47,376 nucleotides of DNA from Coprinus comatus (Eukaryota; Basidiomycota; Agaricomycetes; Agaricales; Agaricaceae): positions 1 through 47,376 of the forward strand of contig JAWPGT010000126.1 in assembly GCA_034638255.1 (NCBI GenBank). Direction: 5' to 3'. The translations under genes and the position numbers were made by a program. The notes beneath the pieces were generated by a model that worked only from the letters and a program-made list of their open reading frames with translations, ran no database searches and was not told the origin of the DNA. Shown piece after piece: positions 1 through 13,485 of the stretch. Within the stretch, counting starts at the first letter, position 1, and the number at the start of each line of letters is the position of its first letter.

Positions 1-892
1 ATACTCAACACCAAAAACTTTCAAATAAGTCCATATATCAGCGTATTCCCAATTTATAATCGGATTAACACGTTCGAAAGAAGGCCATCCTGGATCTGTC
101 ATATTCCTATATGAAAGCTTCGCTAAGGAACAGGAACAAGCACAGATTCATATATTTGGCGTCAGAGATAGAGATGTAGAAACGTACCACCATGAGGATC
201 AGTTCTTCTTGTACCAATCAAAATCGCTGTAACCTTCGGAAACGCTTTCTTATAGTTCTCCAAAGCCAATCTCATACCACCTCCTCCTTTCGAATTACTG
301 ACAGCTTTCATCTGAATCATACTTCCCTCACTTTCACCTCCATCTCCACTTCCAGTAGTATTGAGATTAGGACTAGGAATCTCAACGTTAACGCTTTCAA
401 CAGTAGGTGTCTGTTCTTCTTCCGTAGATTTACATGAATAAAGATCAAGATTGTATAGCGATACACAATCTTCTATGAATTGTTCGAGAACGTGGAATGG
501 TGATGGGACGGGTATGTATATCGCATGAATTGGTTTTAGTTCTTCAGCCGGTTTGAGACGACGTGCTAGAGAAGCTACGTAGAGGTGTAATAATACTGTA
601 CCTATTTTCATAATAATATTGTAAGATTATAATCATGTTAAGAGAGGAAGAGAACGTACAGTCTTTACCACCATTGAAACTAATAGAAGTTCCGTCACAC
701 CTAAAAAACGAGAGATTGAGTAATGGAATAAAACAAAAGAAATACTTGGAGAAAAGATGAAATCCTTACCCACCCATGTGTATCGAGACATTCATCTATA
801 ACTTGTAAAGCTTCCTTAACAACAATACCCAAAGGATTATTGCTATCATTCGCAAGCGTATAGACGTCTTCTGCAATTTTCCTATAATTCAT
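1..892 (-). CDS. FAD1: FAD synthetase (FMN adenylyltransferase), 5' part
   Basis: Transfers AMP from ATP to FMN to make FAD; the family is a PAPS-reductase-like P-loop enzyme, normally cytosolic. Four exons fit by phase: 892-774, 700-660, 601-188 and 122 to beyond base 1. The ATG at 892 opens the frame. The joined product carries the PP-loop SFNGGKDCT, split by introns at 773-701 and 659-602, then a helical region, the motif GTRRTDPHGA, and, across the 187-123 intron, MTDPGWPSFERVNPI with INWEYADIW. These are the standard landmarks of eukaryotic FAD synthetase in the right order. A Ser/Gly-rich insert lies in exon 3. The first donor (GTGGGT at 773) was chosen because only it keeps phase into exon 2. 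The gene is cut by the window edge, so the C-terminus is not visible. It is divergently arranged with the fucose synthase gene. Confidence 0.9.
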
Positions 893-1057
893 ATTGAGGG
901 TTAGGAGAAGGGGAGAAGAGTAAAAACGCTCAAGAGCCTAGCCTGGGTTGTTTCTCTGGGAGAAATGATAATCAATTCCGTAACCCACGTGATTACTAAC
1001 TAACCCGTTGACAGGTCTAAATATATCCACACGATCATCTCTCTTCCAACGTCCATT
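893..1057. promoter_or_regulatory. Shared divergent promoter interval
   Basis: This 165-bp gap separates the start codons of the divergent FAD synthetase and GDP-fucose synthase genes, so both promoters must lie here or overlap the genes. I see no strong TATA box. The role is inferred from layout only. Confidence 0.5.
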
Positions 1058-2222
<1,165 letters not shown>

Positions 2223-2581
2223 GTACGATAGAACAACAATACATCTGTACCCCCGTTACTAAGTATGTAGACCAGTGACAACGCCTCATGTATACCTCAT
2301 GCAAGTCCCATGTGTTGTGTAGATTTTTTGGGGGCAGTACCAGCATTAAACCCCTTGGTTTTTGTGATATTAATGGATATATCAACGATCAAAATGCTGA
2401 TATATTTAGCCGATTTGTCAAAACAACACCAACCTTCGTTTCTCCTATTCTCATCTTCCCCCCTTTCCACCACTCTCTCTCCCAAGTCCGCGATACAAGC
2501 CCAATTCGAACTCAATAACACCTGTTTGTTGAAAAAGGATATATTTCGTTTGTGAAGAAATACGAAAAGAATTGATATACG

Positions 2582-4129
<1,548 letters not shown>

Positions 4130-4868
4130 GAGATTATAGGTATATAAAAGAAAGGGAATCAATTTCATACGTACCATTCATTGATGGAAACATTTGTTTG
4201 TTTGTTTTTTCTTTCTGAATTTAACACTTTCAAGCTAGCCGTTTTTTACCCATTTGTTTCAGTTTTTCTGTTGCTTTTGTGTTTCTTTTTTCCTTTTTGG
4301 TTTATGGCAAGTTCTGTTTTTGTTTTCGTCTTGTTTTTGTTTTTTGTCATGTCTTATGGCGGAGGAAGAGGATTACCACTTAAGTGATACAAATTCAAAC
4401 CCAAATTTGTTTCGTAAAATCAAAAATGAAAGACATATATTATTTTTCCCTTATTCTCGTGATACGGTATACCGGGATGTCAGAAACAGTGGAGAGAGTC
4501 GAGTGTATGAAATATCAAGGAGTACATATGATTTTCGTACTTTTCTTGATTTGTATATACTTTGCACTTCGGTTCTGAATCCTGAACAGGTTGTTTGCTT
4601 GGTGTAGAACCCACACCAAACTAATAGCTAGATTGTTTGATGTTCGTTGGGCAACGTCATTGAAAATTGAAATCTGCATAAAACGAAAATACCAACACTG
4701 TACAAATTTAATACACAAATCATAAATAAACCAGAACAACGGGACATAGGGTGAATGAGCATAAAGAGTATCCTAAAATAAATTCGAGAAAACAGCCTGT
4801 TTCAAGGATTCAATAAAACCATTGGCAGTACAATGATCGTTGAATCTGATGTCCACCTGTCAAAAGTT
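4130..4868. other. Intergenic, T-rich, convergent 3' ends
   Basis: Lies between the 3' ends of the dehydratase remnant (plus) and the NACHT gene (minus). The first half is strongly T-rich, and the short ORFs across it are hydrophobic low-complexity products of that composition. I see no gene here. Confidence 0.6.
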
Positions 4869-7800
4869 TCAAATTTCTTCAGCCTGTGCATTACTCCATA
4901 TTTCCAGGGGGATATTATCCCACACATCCTTCATCTCTGGTATTGTCAACCTTGATGTATAGTCCCGATCCCAACAAGCCCGAAGAATTGGCCATACACA
5001 TTGTAAGTGTGGAGAAGAAGTAATCTCGTAATTCCCTTCTGTGGCAAACATGGCTGTACCACTAGAATCATGTTCGGACATGGCCATAATCCTGACATGA
5101 CGGGAACCGCTGCCCGTGCTGGGATTTATCTTCAGGTATGGTTCATGGCCAGAAATTATCTAGTACGTAACATTGAGACTGGCAATAAAATCAATTGAGA
5201 GAACACAAACGTAAGATGCAATCAGTGCAGCAGAATATACATCACAGGCCGCCGTTGGAACTTTCACACTTCCCCAGATCAATTCAAGTGCCCTATACCT
5301 CATAAGCTTAATATCTGCTTCAATTGGAGAACCTTTATATGGAATCTGTGAAATGTGAGCCAACAGGGGTGTTCCATGCCCATCAACGAAAATGAGAGAC
5401 TTCGAAATCATTACTACCTAATCGTGACAATGCACTGAAACACTCACTGGTCTGAGTTCCCCACTATAGATCTTCATCTGGTGGAGATAATCCAACCCAT
5501 TAAGGATACCCCTGACCTAGTTATATAAAATATAAATAAAACAAAGTGAAGACACAAACATTCCAATTCACCAATGATAATTCGTCCAGATCTTGGTTGG
5601 ACTCCAGATATTGATGAAGAGTGCATGTAGTTGATTGTCCAACAAAGGCAGGAAACAAGTTGCTATCTTGTTTGATGGTGTCTACAAAACCCAAGAATTG
5701 GTGGACATTCGGGTGAGTCAGCTGCGACCATATCTGGACCACTTTCGCTAGGATCTGAAATGGAGACATGAGGATGTCAATAAAAGTTGGGACTTGTGTA
5801 CCTACTGGTATCTCCAAAGGTTGTACTTTAACCACTCGAACCACCACCTTGATTATATACCCTCAATATTTTGTAAACACTTAATCTGCATATTGCTACA
5901 TACCTGCTGCTGCACCTCGTTTGTATTAGCAACATATCCAATATATGAATCTGAAGCATCATCCGTGTGGAGCGGTGACAAGGTGTCCTTGTCCAGTGTC
6001 TGAGCTTTTGGGAGGGCCTTCAAAAATCAGTTTTTCGTTTAGTGTATTTTCAATCTAATAACATACCTGGTACCAGGACAATACCTCAGGATCTTGACAA
6101 GTAGAGTCATAGTATGGTCTACCATCACTGTTATCAAAAATTCGAGGTGGCAGTTGCATCTACATAGAGGTTAAGACTTAGTGTCATTTTTGCAAGTTAT
6201 TTATTGAAATCACACTGGTACCTTTTTCAAACTTTCACTGAAGAACCAATTAGCCTCCTCATTGTCAGGATGTATTTGTAAATCATTCATTGCTTGCTGT
6301 AGGATTTCATGGACCAAAAGTTTGTTCTGAATCCAGAAAGATGCAGGCCATTCGGTAAAGGAGCCAGCAGGCCAAGCAAGTAATTCAATAACTTTCCGAT
6401 ACCTTTCATCTGGTTGGATCTGGAATTTTGACCTGTAAACCGAGTAGAGATCAGATGCGATGATTTCCGAAGCCCTGGTTATAATATACGATGTCATCTG
6501 ATCTTCAAGAACACAGAATGGGCCTGACCGGCCTGGGTCTTGCAGAAAGTCTGGGAAGGAAGCATGGAGAAAGTTCACTTCTTCATATGGCGCATTTTGC
6601 GGCTGCTGGGGAAAAGGAATTTGTAAAATAGAATGTAGTTTCCCTAAAGCACTCCAAAACGAGTATTTGTCCAAAGAAAGATAGTTTGCCAGTCCCTGGA
6701 CTGATATCCAATTGTTGGGCCTAAGGCATAGATAATGAAGGATCTTGAGAGTTGTTGGAAGGATTTCTTCATCATTGTCAGAGAGTATCCGCATGTAGAG
6801 TGTATCGAGTAACTGTAAAGGATTTCGATTTCTTGATGTAGTCACTGAGGTCCTCGTCGAGGGATCAAGAATATCCATGACCTTCTTTAAATGATTTTCA
6901 GGGTGAGGTCGGTGGGGATCATCAATGAATCGGATGATTGTGGATGAGAATGCAAAGAGTCCCGAAGATGCATCAATTATTCTACCCAATCTATCCTCTC
7001 CTGGCCAGTCCGGGTCAAGCATGCCAGAATACATCTCTCGTATACGTGTAAATTCCTCCCGAATGTAAGTTGAATTGTCTTGTATGGCCTCTTCTGTGTC
7101 TACTGGTAATTCTTCTCTCCAGCATGCTTGTCCCACATAAGGGCGATTTATTAGCGTTCGAAGATGAAGTTCTGGCCGACTACTGATCATCCATAGTACA
7201 GGTAGGTTTGGATTTGATGCAGCCTTGGTAATCAGATCCACTATTTCGCATTGTGCAGCTACTCCTTTGCACTCATCAAGACCATCAATGGCAATCAGCA
7301 TCTCTCGTAACGTTCGAAGTGTAGATAGTGGATCGACAATCAATTTGTGAAATTGAACGTCAAAGTGCCGAGTTGGTAACAATGGGTCTTTGGCCAACAG
7401 TTCTCCAATGATGAGTTTGTACTCCTCACATTGAGTACACAGCTGGTATGCCAACGTTACGAACATGCTTTCGGGGTCGTTTCTGTTGTTTGGTCTGGAC
7501 AAGAAAAAGGCTGCCACCACGGCCTCGGGGTTCTCTCTTCGGTATTTCTCTGCAAATGTTTGGAAAACGGCAGACTTTCCTACACCCGCTGGACCATACA
7601 ACCATAGCATAGCCTTTTCCCGCTGAGAATTCTCGCCCAGGCATGTATCTCATTCTGTAGTCTTGTACGAGTGTTGGGATGGCATCTAGGTGGGGGATAA
7701 CGAGCTGATGAGTCAATTTCCGCACCCGGAGTTGCGTGTTGTAAAAGCAATGAGAGGGGATCAGCTCCTAGAGACACCAATTTCTTATCAACGCCTACTC

Positions 7801-8076
7801 TGAAGCATACTACCATACACACACACACCTCGAGTAGAGACGCCCATGGCGATACTATTCCCACTTCCAGCCGAATTGATGTGGGTAGAGGAATCCTGGA
7901 CATTGATAGTAGAGTACTGTGCCAGTATGTATCGATCTACAAGCTCATACGTTACTATTCAAGTTGGCGGGGCAATGGAAAGAGATCGAAGAAGCCGCAA
8001 GCGTACCATTGGAATCCACATTCCGAGGCCCTTCCTTTTTACGCCAGAGTTTCTTCCTGAGGGTGCTCAAAGACAT
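4869..8076 (-). CDS. NACHT NTPase fused to a C-terminal pseudokinase
   Basis: Fungal NLR-like signalling NTPase. Ten exons: 8076-7951, 7916-7829, about 7797-6222, 6159-6067, 6017-5904, 5847-5806, 5754-5572, 5516-5448, 5417-5211 and 5159-4869. Order: a Lys/Arg-rich start (MSLSTLRKKLWRKK), linker, the pre-NACHT ARYPPPRCHP, Walker A GPAGVGKS (about 7595-7572), Walker B LIAIDGLDEC, then WISS.P and winged-helix-like regions. After 6222 comes a kinase fold: VVVRVVKV, LTHPNVHQFLGFV, GLDYLHQMK, then a C-lobe with RYRALELIWG and ACDVYSAAL. The catalytic loop reads YSGELRP, the DFG position reads AHIS, and APE reads ALE. The ORF has two problems: a 1-nt frame break between HAW and ENSQREKAM (about 7633), and a GT-repeat junction at 7828-7798 too short for a normal intron. 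It may be a pseudogene or contain sequencing errors. Confidence 0.8.
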
Positions 8077-8577
8077 CTTGAGACGGTTTAAGGTGTGTGT
8101 GTGGATGCTGTGCTTTGAGCAATCAGCACGGGGCTCCGGGCTATACTTAAATTAAATGTTTCTCATCGATGATTGATGATCCCTTGTACTAATCCCTGAA
8201 TATCATTACCAACTTTAATGTACGTACGGAATATTGAGAATGTTAGAAAATATATTGTATTAATCTTGAGCACGAACTAATATACTCATGCACATACGTT
8301 CGAGGATTAGACTAGGTACTCAAGTACTCTTGCTCGTCGAGTTCAGATAGTTAGATGCTGGTATATCTGGAAATATATGTTCTCTACTTCGGAGTGACAC
8401 TGTAAGTGTGCTGGAGAGCAGGAGGCCACGTCGTGTGGTATAATCTCTTGTGGTAAGGGAAATAGTAATTAGAGCACGCATCAGGATTTCGCGCATGTCC
8501 TTGGAGGTACTTGAAGTTACTTAGAAAGGCATCCAAGGAGCTCCAAGTACACCCCAATAGAATTCAAAGAAGAGTAA
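8077..8577. other. Intergenic; left flank of the copia insertion
   Basis: No gene is supported. The last ~80 bases hold short direct and inverted copies of a CCAAGTA/TACTTGG-type word, for example at 8499-8512 and near 8545. The same words recur right of the copia element (13490-13690) and at 15250-15345, suggesting that copia landed inside an older repeat. Confidence 0.45.
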
Positions 8578-8768
8578 TGTTGGAAGGTGGTACCAAGAAC
8601 ACGTTACAGACTTCCCGATTTGTAAATGTTCTTTCCTTTTTCTATGTTTGTTTATCTTCAAATGTTCCGCACTTTGTTTGTCACTCGATGGTTGTTAAGA
8701 TGTAAATTTTCACTCGTGTACCTCAGCGTTTACCTTTACATTTCTTGACGCTGAGACATACGTTTTCA
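8578..8768 (+). repeat. Copia 5' LTR
   Basis: 191 bp, starts TGTTGG and ends TTTTCA, matching 13295-13485 without a visible difference. It includes a pyrimidine-rich stretch and an imperfect GCGT/ACGC stem near its 3' end. Confidence 0.95.
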
Positions 8769-8786
8769 GGTTATGGGCCCCGAGCG
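8769..8786 (+). other. Primer binding site of half-tRNA type
   Basis: The 18 bases directly after the LTR begin GGTTATGGGCCCC. They match the complement of an initiator Met tRNA anticodon stem-loop (CAU in context) rather than its 3' CCA end. This is the half-tRNA priming known from Drosophila copia. The match is from recall of tRNA-iMet structure, not a search. Confidence 0.7.
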
Positions 8787-8855
8787 TAATTCTACTTTAT
8801 AAGAATACACTGCTCAACAATACCCTAAACACCACACTTCTTACAACATTTCTAA

Positions 8856-10127
8856 ATGTCAAACTACTCTCCAACCATTCTACCAGACAACGAAAAGTTT
8901 GATGGAACAAACTGGATAGTATGGAAAAACAACATCACTATGCTGGCGTACTTACGAGGAGGTATGGGATACCTCGATGGCACCATTAAAGACCCTGATC
9001 GACACAAAACGTCATCCAATGGCATACACCTTCCATCCATCCATCCCCGCACATCCACACCCATCTCCACCACACGCATCTCCAAAACCGGTGACGGTGA
9101 GGACGAAGGCACCACGAAAACCCCCAAAGTTGAACCTGCACCCATCCCATCATCAGAATCTAAACCGACCGAATGGGATTCAATGTCCCCATCCTCAAGT
9201 GAATGGAAAATGCGGAACGCCTGGGCAATGGCACTCCTCACTTTCAACATTAAAAACCCAATCGGGTTAGGATTGAACCCAGGGCTAAATGCATATGAAG
9301 CATGGTCAACGTTAACGAAGATATATGATAGAAGGGATGACCTCACACGGATCACTATACAACGCGAACTAAATTCAACACACTTCAAGGATGGAGGTGA
9401 CCTAAAAGCACACATATCAAACCTACGCACCAAATGGTCAACTGCAAATGCAGTGGGCGCTAGTGTAACTGATCAAGACTTCCGTACAATCCTTCTGGCC
9501 TCTCTACCACCGTCCTGGGACAGCATCGTAGCCACACTATATGACTGCAAAACTTCACACGATGTAATAGCAAGACTTGAATTACACTGGGCAAGAGTAG
9601 GTGGAAACCGGCAGACTTCAACTTCGACTTCTGCATTCCAAGCAACTACAGGAAGGAATAACAGTGTCGGACAGGGACGTGGGAAGTTGATATGCACAAA
9701 CCCAAATTGTGGTAGACGGGGACATCTGATCCAAGATTGTTACTGGAAAGGAGGAGGGAAGGACGGTCAGTTTCCTCCAGGTTTTGGAATGAGGAGAAGT
9801 TTACCAGTACAACAAACTCCTGTTGCTGCAGTAGCTGATACATCAGAGAAGGTAGAGAAGGCAGTGGCGTTCGCAGCAATGGTCAGGGGGAGGATTGAAG
9901 AAGAGGAGGACGAAGATGATCCTAAAAGATTGGTTATGATTACAAGCACAACTGTCACATCTACAGACTCCAATACATCTCATTTCCTTTATGCCGACTC
10001 GGGTGCCACAGACCACTGTTTCACCCAGAAAGAAGACTTTTATACATACTCACTGTTAAATACACCCCGACAAGGACAAGCTGCAAATGAAGATGGACGT
10101 TTCAGTATAATCGACGAGGTTCTATAA
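8856..10127 (+). CDS. Copia gag and start of protease
   Basis: A 423-codon ORF. The N-terminal part has the copia gag signature (NEKFDGTNWIVWKNNI, then TWSTLTKIYD-like and LLASLPPSWDSIVATL segments). A zinc knuckle of CX4CX4HX4C form, CTNPNCGRRGHLIQDC, follows, then a Gly-rich stretch and the aspartic protease motif ADSGATDHCF near residue 386. The ATG at 8856 is the first in frame after the leader. The frame is lost at about 10113, where IIDEVL-stop replaces what reads, one base shifted, as RGSIKLTSKVG. A single-base deletion is the simplest explanation. Confidence 0.9.
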   Translation: MSNYSPTILPDNEKFDGTNWIVWKNNITMLAYLRGGMGYLDGTIKDPDRHKTSSNGIHLPSIHPRTSTPISTTRISKTGDGEDEGTTKTPKVEPAPIPSSESKPTEWDSMSPSSSEWKMRNAWAMALLTFNIKNPIGLGLNPGLNAYEAWSTLTKIYDRRDDLTRITIQRELNSTHFKDGGDLKAHISNLRTKWSTANAVGASVTDQDFRTILLASLPPSWDSIVATLYDCKTSHDVIARLELHWARVGGNRQTSTSTSAFQATTGRNNSVGQGRGKLICTNPNCGRRGHLIQDCYWKGGGKDGQFPPGFGMRRSLPVQQTPVAAVADTSEKVEKAVAFAAMVRGRIEEEEDEDDPKRLVMITSTTVTSTDSNTSHFLYADSGATDHCFTQKEDFYTYSLLNTPRQGQAANEDGRFSIIDEVL

Positions 10128-13100
10128 AACTCACCTCTAAAGTAGGAAATGAAACGTTCAACATCATTCTAAATAATGTGCTTCATACTCCTGATCTGGC
10201 AGCAAACTTAATATCCGTTGGGCGTTTTGATGATGCGGGACATTTTGTGACATTTGGGGGAGGAAAAGCAATGTTCACAGAAAAGAGCGGAAGAGTCGTG
10301 ATGATTGGAAATGGGAGAAAGAGAATGTATTTGATGGACGGCTTGTCAATATTGAGGGAACAGAATGAAACTACAGCACTTGCCTCAATTGATAAAGCTG
10401 TAGATTTTGACACATGGCATAGACGGTTTGGACATGTGGACATCAACCGAATTAAAGAGATGGAGTTGAAGATGTTGGTAGATGGACTGATAATAAAAGG
10501 AGAGAGGAAGGTAGTCGGAAAATGTGAAGATTGCATAATAGCGAAACAGACAGCAAGACCATATGATGGGGTGGTTGTACCAGAAAAGGAGTTGTTAGAG
10601 AGATTACATATCGACCTTTGGGGGAAAAGCAGAGTTGCATCGAAAGGGGGAGCTGAATATATGCTGTTGATAGTGGATGGCACGTCTTCATACAAAAAGG
10701 TCATATTTCTAAAGAATAAATCTGCAGAAACAACATTAGCGGCATTCAAGGAATTCGTAATTGAAGCAGAACGACAGACTGGGAAGAAGTTGAAACGCGT
10801 ACGAGCGGATTTAGGACGAGAGTGGATAAACGACATATGGGATACATGGTTGAGAAGTGAAGGAATTATATTGGAGACTGGTGCGGCTTATTCACATCCT
10901 ACAAATGGGGTAGCAGAGAGAGGGATACGTACAGTGATTGCAGCAACACGAAGTGTTCTTTCGGAATCAAGACTACCGACATACTTGTGGGCAGAGGCAG
11001 CAAGAACAGTGACATACGTACTGAACTTGACTCCTTCGTCGAGGCATCCTGGTGTCATCCCAGCTGAACGGTGGCTGGGGAAGAGACAAAGTGTTGCCCA
11101 TTTGCGCCCTTTTGGTTGTGTTGCATATGCGAAAATAGCTCCAGAGGTTGCGGGTTCGAAACTCGATCCTGTTGCCATCAGATATATACATGTGGGCTAT
11201 CATAGCAATGATGCTTACCGATTGTACGACCCAGGATCGACACAGATAGTGACAGCGAGAAATGTGGTATTTGAAGAGGGGAGAGGACATAGGACACTGG
11301 TAGAAGTTGAGGAACATGGCAGTTTGGAAACGATGGATGGATTTACAGTGGATCAAGAAGCAGTGACAGGTGTAAATGGCATCGTAAGGCCGCCAACAGC
11401 TGTGGCACCAAAGTTACGATACACTGATCCTGCACTTCACAAGTCACCACTAGAAGAACACCTCGAGAGGAAGGAGAAAGGGGAGAGCGTGGAATTGGGG
11501 GAGAAGGATGAAGCCGATGACTCAGATAATGCATCTGAGTCAAGTTTCGGAACGGCAGATGAAAACAATGAGCAATTTTTCTCACCTAGTCCACGACCCC
11601 TCACAATCAAGATTCCTGCAAGACCCCCCAAATTTGACCAACGTCGAACAACAAGACCAACTATGCCTACGTGGAAAGTCAGAGAAGGAGCATTCTTGGT
11701 GGGAGATGTGGATGCGAATGAGCAGGAAGAGAGGCGGGCACCAAAATCTTACAAAGAAGCCATGGAAATGGATCCTGTGGTATGGAAGGAGGCGATGGAC
11801 AAAGAGATGCAGGTGATGAAGGAGAAGGAAGTGTTTGAGTTGGTCGAAGCACCAAAGGATGCCTTGATTATTGACACACTGTGGGTGTATGCCGTAAAAT
11901 TGGATGGTCGGAAGAAGGCTCGTCTGGTGCTACGGGGTTATCGCCAAGTCAAAGGTATTGACTATGAAGAGTCATACGCTTCAGTCATTCGCCTGGAATC
12001 CTTGCGCATACTCTTAGCTACGGCAACTGAAATGGATGCTGTATTGTGGCAGATCGATTTTGTCTCAGCATATTTGAACTCGGATAATCCTTACTACACC
12101 TATGTTCGTCCTGCCCCTGGTTATGGAAATGAGAAAGGTCTTGTTTGGCGTGCGAAGAAGTCGGTGTATGGTACGATGGCGGCTGGACATGACTGGCAAG
12201 ACAATTTGTGGAAGATGTATGAGAGTCTCGGATACTACCAATCCCTTGCCGATACATGCATGCATTCTAGAGTTTCAGGAAATGATTATACGGTGACTGG
12301 TACCTACACCAATGATGTAATGGGTATGTCTTCGACTGAAGATGAACGGGACAGAGCGAAGGGGGAGATGGGTGAATGCTATGAGATGAAGGATGTCACT
12401 GAGGCTGGTATAATGCTGGGAATCTCGGTGGTTAGAGACAGAAAGAAAGGAACGACCTCAATTTCACAAAAACATTACATTGTGGAATTACTACAACGTT
12501 TCAACATGAGTGACTGCAAACCAAAATCTACCCCACTCCCTCATGGCATATCACTATCAACAGACGACTCTCCCAAATCCGACACAGACAAAGAATATAT
12601 GAAGGATAAACCATACCGTGAAGTCCTAGGCGCATTACTCTGGATCCAAGGAGGCACCCGACCCGACATTGCATTTGCTGTGAACTACATGGCAAGATTC
12701 CAACAGAATCCTGGACCCGCGCACTGGAGAGGTTTAATGCACATACTCGGATATCTAAAGGGAACAATGGAATACAAAATCACGTACACAAAGGGGAGCG
12801 GTATGAAGCCAATAGGATATGCCGATGCCGATTATGCTGGAGATTTAGACATGAGAAGGTCCACTGGAGGATATGTATTCTTTATGGCAGGAGGACCGGT
12901 ATCATGGAGTTCGAAAAGACAAGCTACAGTGGCATTATCTACGACCGAGGCTGAGTATATGGCGATGTCACGAGCTGCTCAACAGATGATGTGGATGTTC
13001 TCTTTTATGAAGGAGATTGGTATGGAGCAGGAATTACCTGGAAAAATCTTCGCTGACAACAACCCCGCCATTGCTTTGTCTTCAAACGCCAAAGGACATA

Positions 13101-13270
13101 AACTTGCCAAACACATCGATACAAGGTATCATTACATCCGCGAGAAGGTGAAGAGGGGTGTCATAAAGTTCGAGAGGGTAGAGTCGAGTGAAAATGTTGC
13201 CGACATATTTACCAAACCGTTGTTGAAGAATATACACATGAAGATGGTTCAAAAACTTGGGATGATATAG
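10115..13270 (+). CDS. Copia pol: integrase, reverse transcriptase, RNase H
   Basis: Reads on from the protease in the shifted frame. Pre-integrase HRRFGHVDINRIKEM with CEDC; integrase core with IDLWG, RADLGREW and NGVAERG as the DDE set; RT with VKLDGRKKARLVLRGY and QIDFVSAYL; RNase H with GYADADYAGD, STTEAEY and the C-terminal ADIFTKPL. The second RT catalytic block reads YTNDVMG where copia normally has YxDD. The Asn codon AAT (12311-12313) is preceded by C, so it fits a CG to CA change of GAT. The ORF ends in TAG 25 bp before the 3' LTR. Otherwise it is full length and open. Confidence 0.92.
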   Translation, partial: RGSIKLTSKVGNETFNIILNNVLHTPDLAANLISVGRFDDAGHFVTFGGGKAMFTEKSGRVVMIGNGRKRMYLMDGLSILREQNETTALASIDKAVDFDTWHRRFGHVDINRIKEMELKMLVDGLIIKGERKVVGKCEDCIIAKQTARPYDGVVVPEKELLERLHIDLWGKSRVASKGGAEYMLLIVDGTSSYKKVIFLKNKSAETTLAAFKEFVIEAERQTGKKLKRVRADLGREWINDIWDTWLRSEGIILETGAAYSHPTNGVAERGIRTVIAATRSVLSESRLPTYLWAEAARTVTYVLNLTPSSRHPGVIPAERWLGKRQSVAHLRPFGCVAYAKIAPEVAGSKLDPVAIRYIHVGYHSNDAYRLYDPGSTQIVTARNVVFEEGRGHRTLVEVEEHGSLETMDGFTVDQEAVTGVNGIVRPPTAVAPKLRYTDPALHKSPLEEHLERKEKGESVELGEKDEADDSDNASESSFGTADENNEQFFSPSPRPLTIKIPARPPKFDQRRTTRPTMPTWKVREGAFLVGDVDANEQEERRAPKSYKEAMEMDPVVWKEAMDKEMQVMKEKEVFELVEAPKDALIIDTLWVYAVKLDGRKKARLVLRGYRQVKGIDYEESYASVIRLESLRILLATATEMDAVLWQIDFVSAYLNSDNPYYTYVRPAPGYGNEKGLVWRAKKSVYGTMAAGHDWQDNLWKMYESLGYYQSLADTCMHSRVSGNDYTVTGTYTNDVMGMSSTEDERDRAKGEMGECYEMKDVTEAGIMLGISVVRDRKKGTTSISQKHYIVELLQRFNMSDCKPKSTPLPHGISLSTDDSPKSDTDKEYMKDKPYREVLGALLWIQGGTRPDIAFAVNYMARFQQNPGPAHWRGLMHILGYLKGTMEYKITYTKGSGMKPIGYADADYAGDLDMRRSTGGYVFFMAGGPVSWSSKRQATVALSTTEAEYMAMSRAAQQMMWMFSFMKEIGMEQELPGKIFADNNPAIALSSNAKGHKLAKHIDTRYHYIREKVKRGVIKFERVESSENVADIFTKPLLKNIHMKMVQKLGMI

Positions 13271-13282
13271 ACGTATTCACGG

Positions 13283-13294
13283 TACCAGGGGGAG
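13283..13294 (+). other. Copia polypurine tract
   Basis: The purine-rich run AGGGGGAG sits immediately before the 3' LTR start and is the expected primer for plus-strand DNA synthesis. Confidence 0.75.
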
Positions 13295-13485
13295 TGTTGG
13301 AAGGTGGTACCAAGAACACGTTACAGACTTCCCGATTTGTAAATGTTCTTTCCTTTTTCTATGTTTGTTTATCTTCAAATGTTCCGCACTTTGTTTGTCA
13401 CTCGATGGTTGTTAAGATGTAAATTTTCACTCGTGTACCTCAGCGTTTACCTTTACATTTCTTGACGCTGAGACATACGTTTTCA
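13295..13485 (+). repeat. Copia 3' LTR
   Basis: 191 bp, identical on reading to 8578-8768, followed by the target duplication copy AGTAA. Confidence 0.95.

Larger units (their letters stand above)
8578..13485 (+). mobile_element. Ty1/copia LTR retrotransposon, recently inserted
   Basis: A 4,908-bp element with 191-bp LTRs that are identical on reading, a primer binding site directly after the 5' LTR, a gag-pol region in the copia order (gag, protease, integrase, RT, RNase H), a purine tract before the 3' LTR, and a perfect 5-bp target duplication AGTAA at 8573-8577 and 13486-13490. Identical LTRs imply recent insertion, yet the coding region carries a frameshift (about 10113) and a changed RT active-site residue, so this copy is probably not autonomous. 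Confidence 0.93.

Noticed and set aside
4181..4387. 68-residue hydrophobic ORF resembling a membrane peptide
   Set aside because: T-rich low-complexity 3' sequence gives long Phe/Leu runs; no start context or conservation visible.
8864..9433. 189-codon minus-strand ORF opposite copia gag
   Set aside because: Shadow of the gag frame on the other strand.
10183..10836. 217-codon minus-strand ORF opposite copia pol
   Set aside because: Shadow of the integrase region; no recognisable domain.
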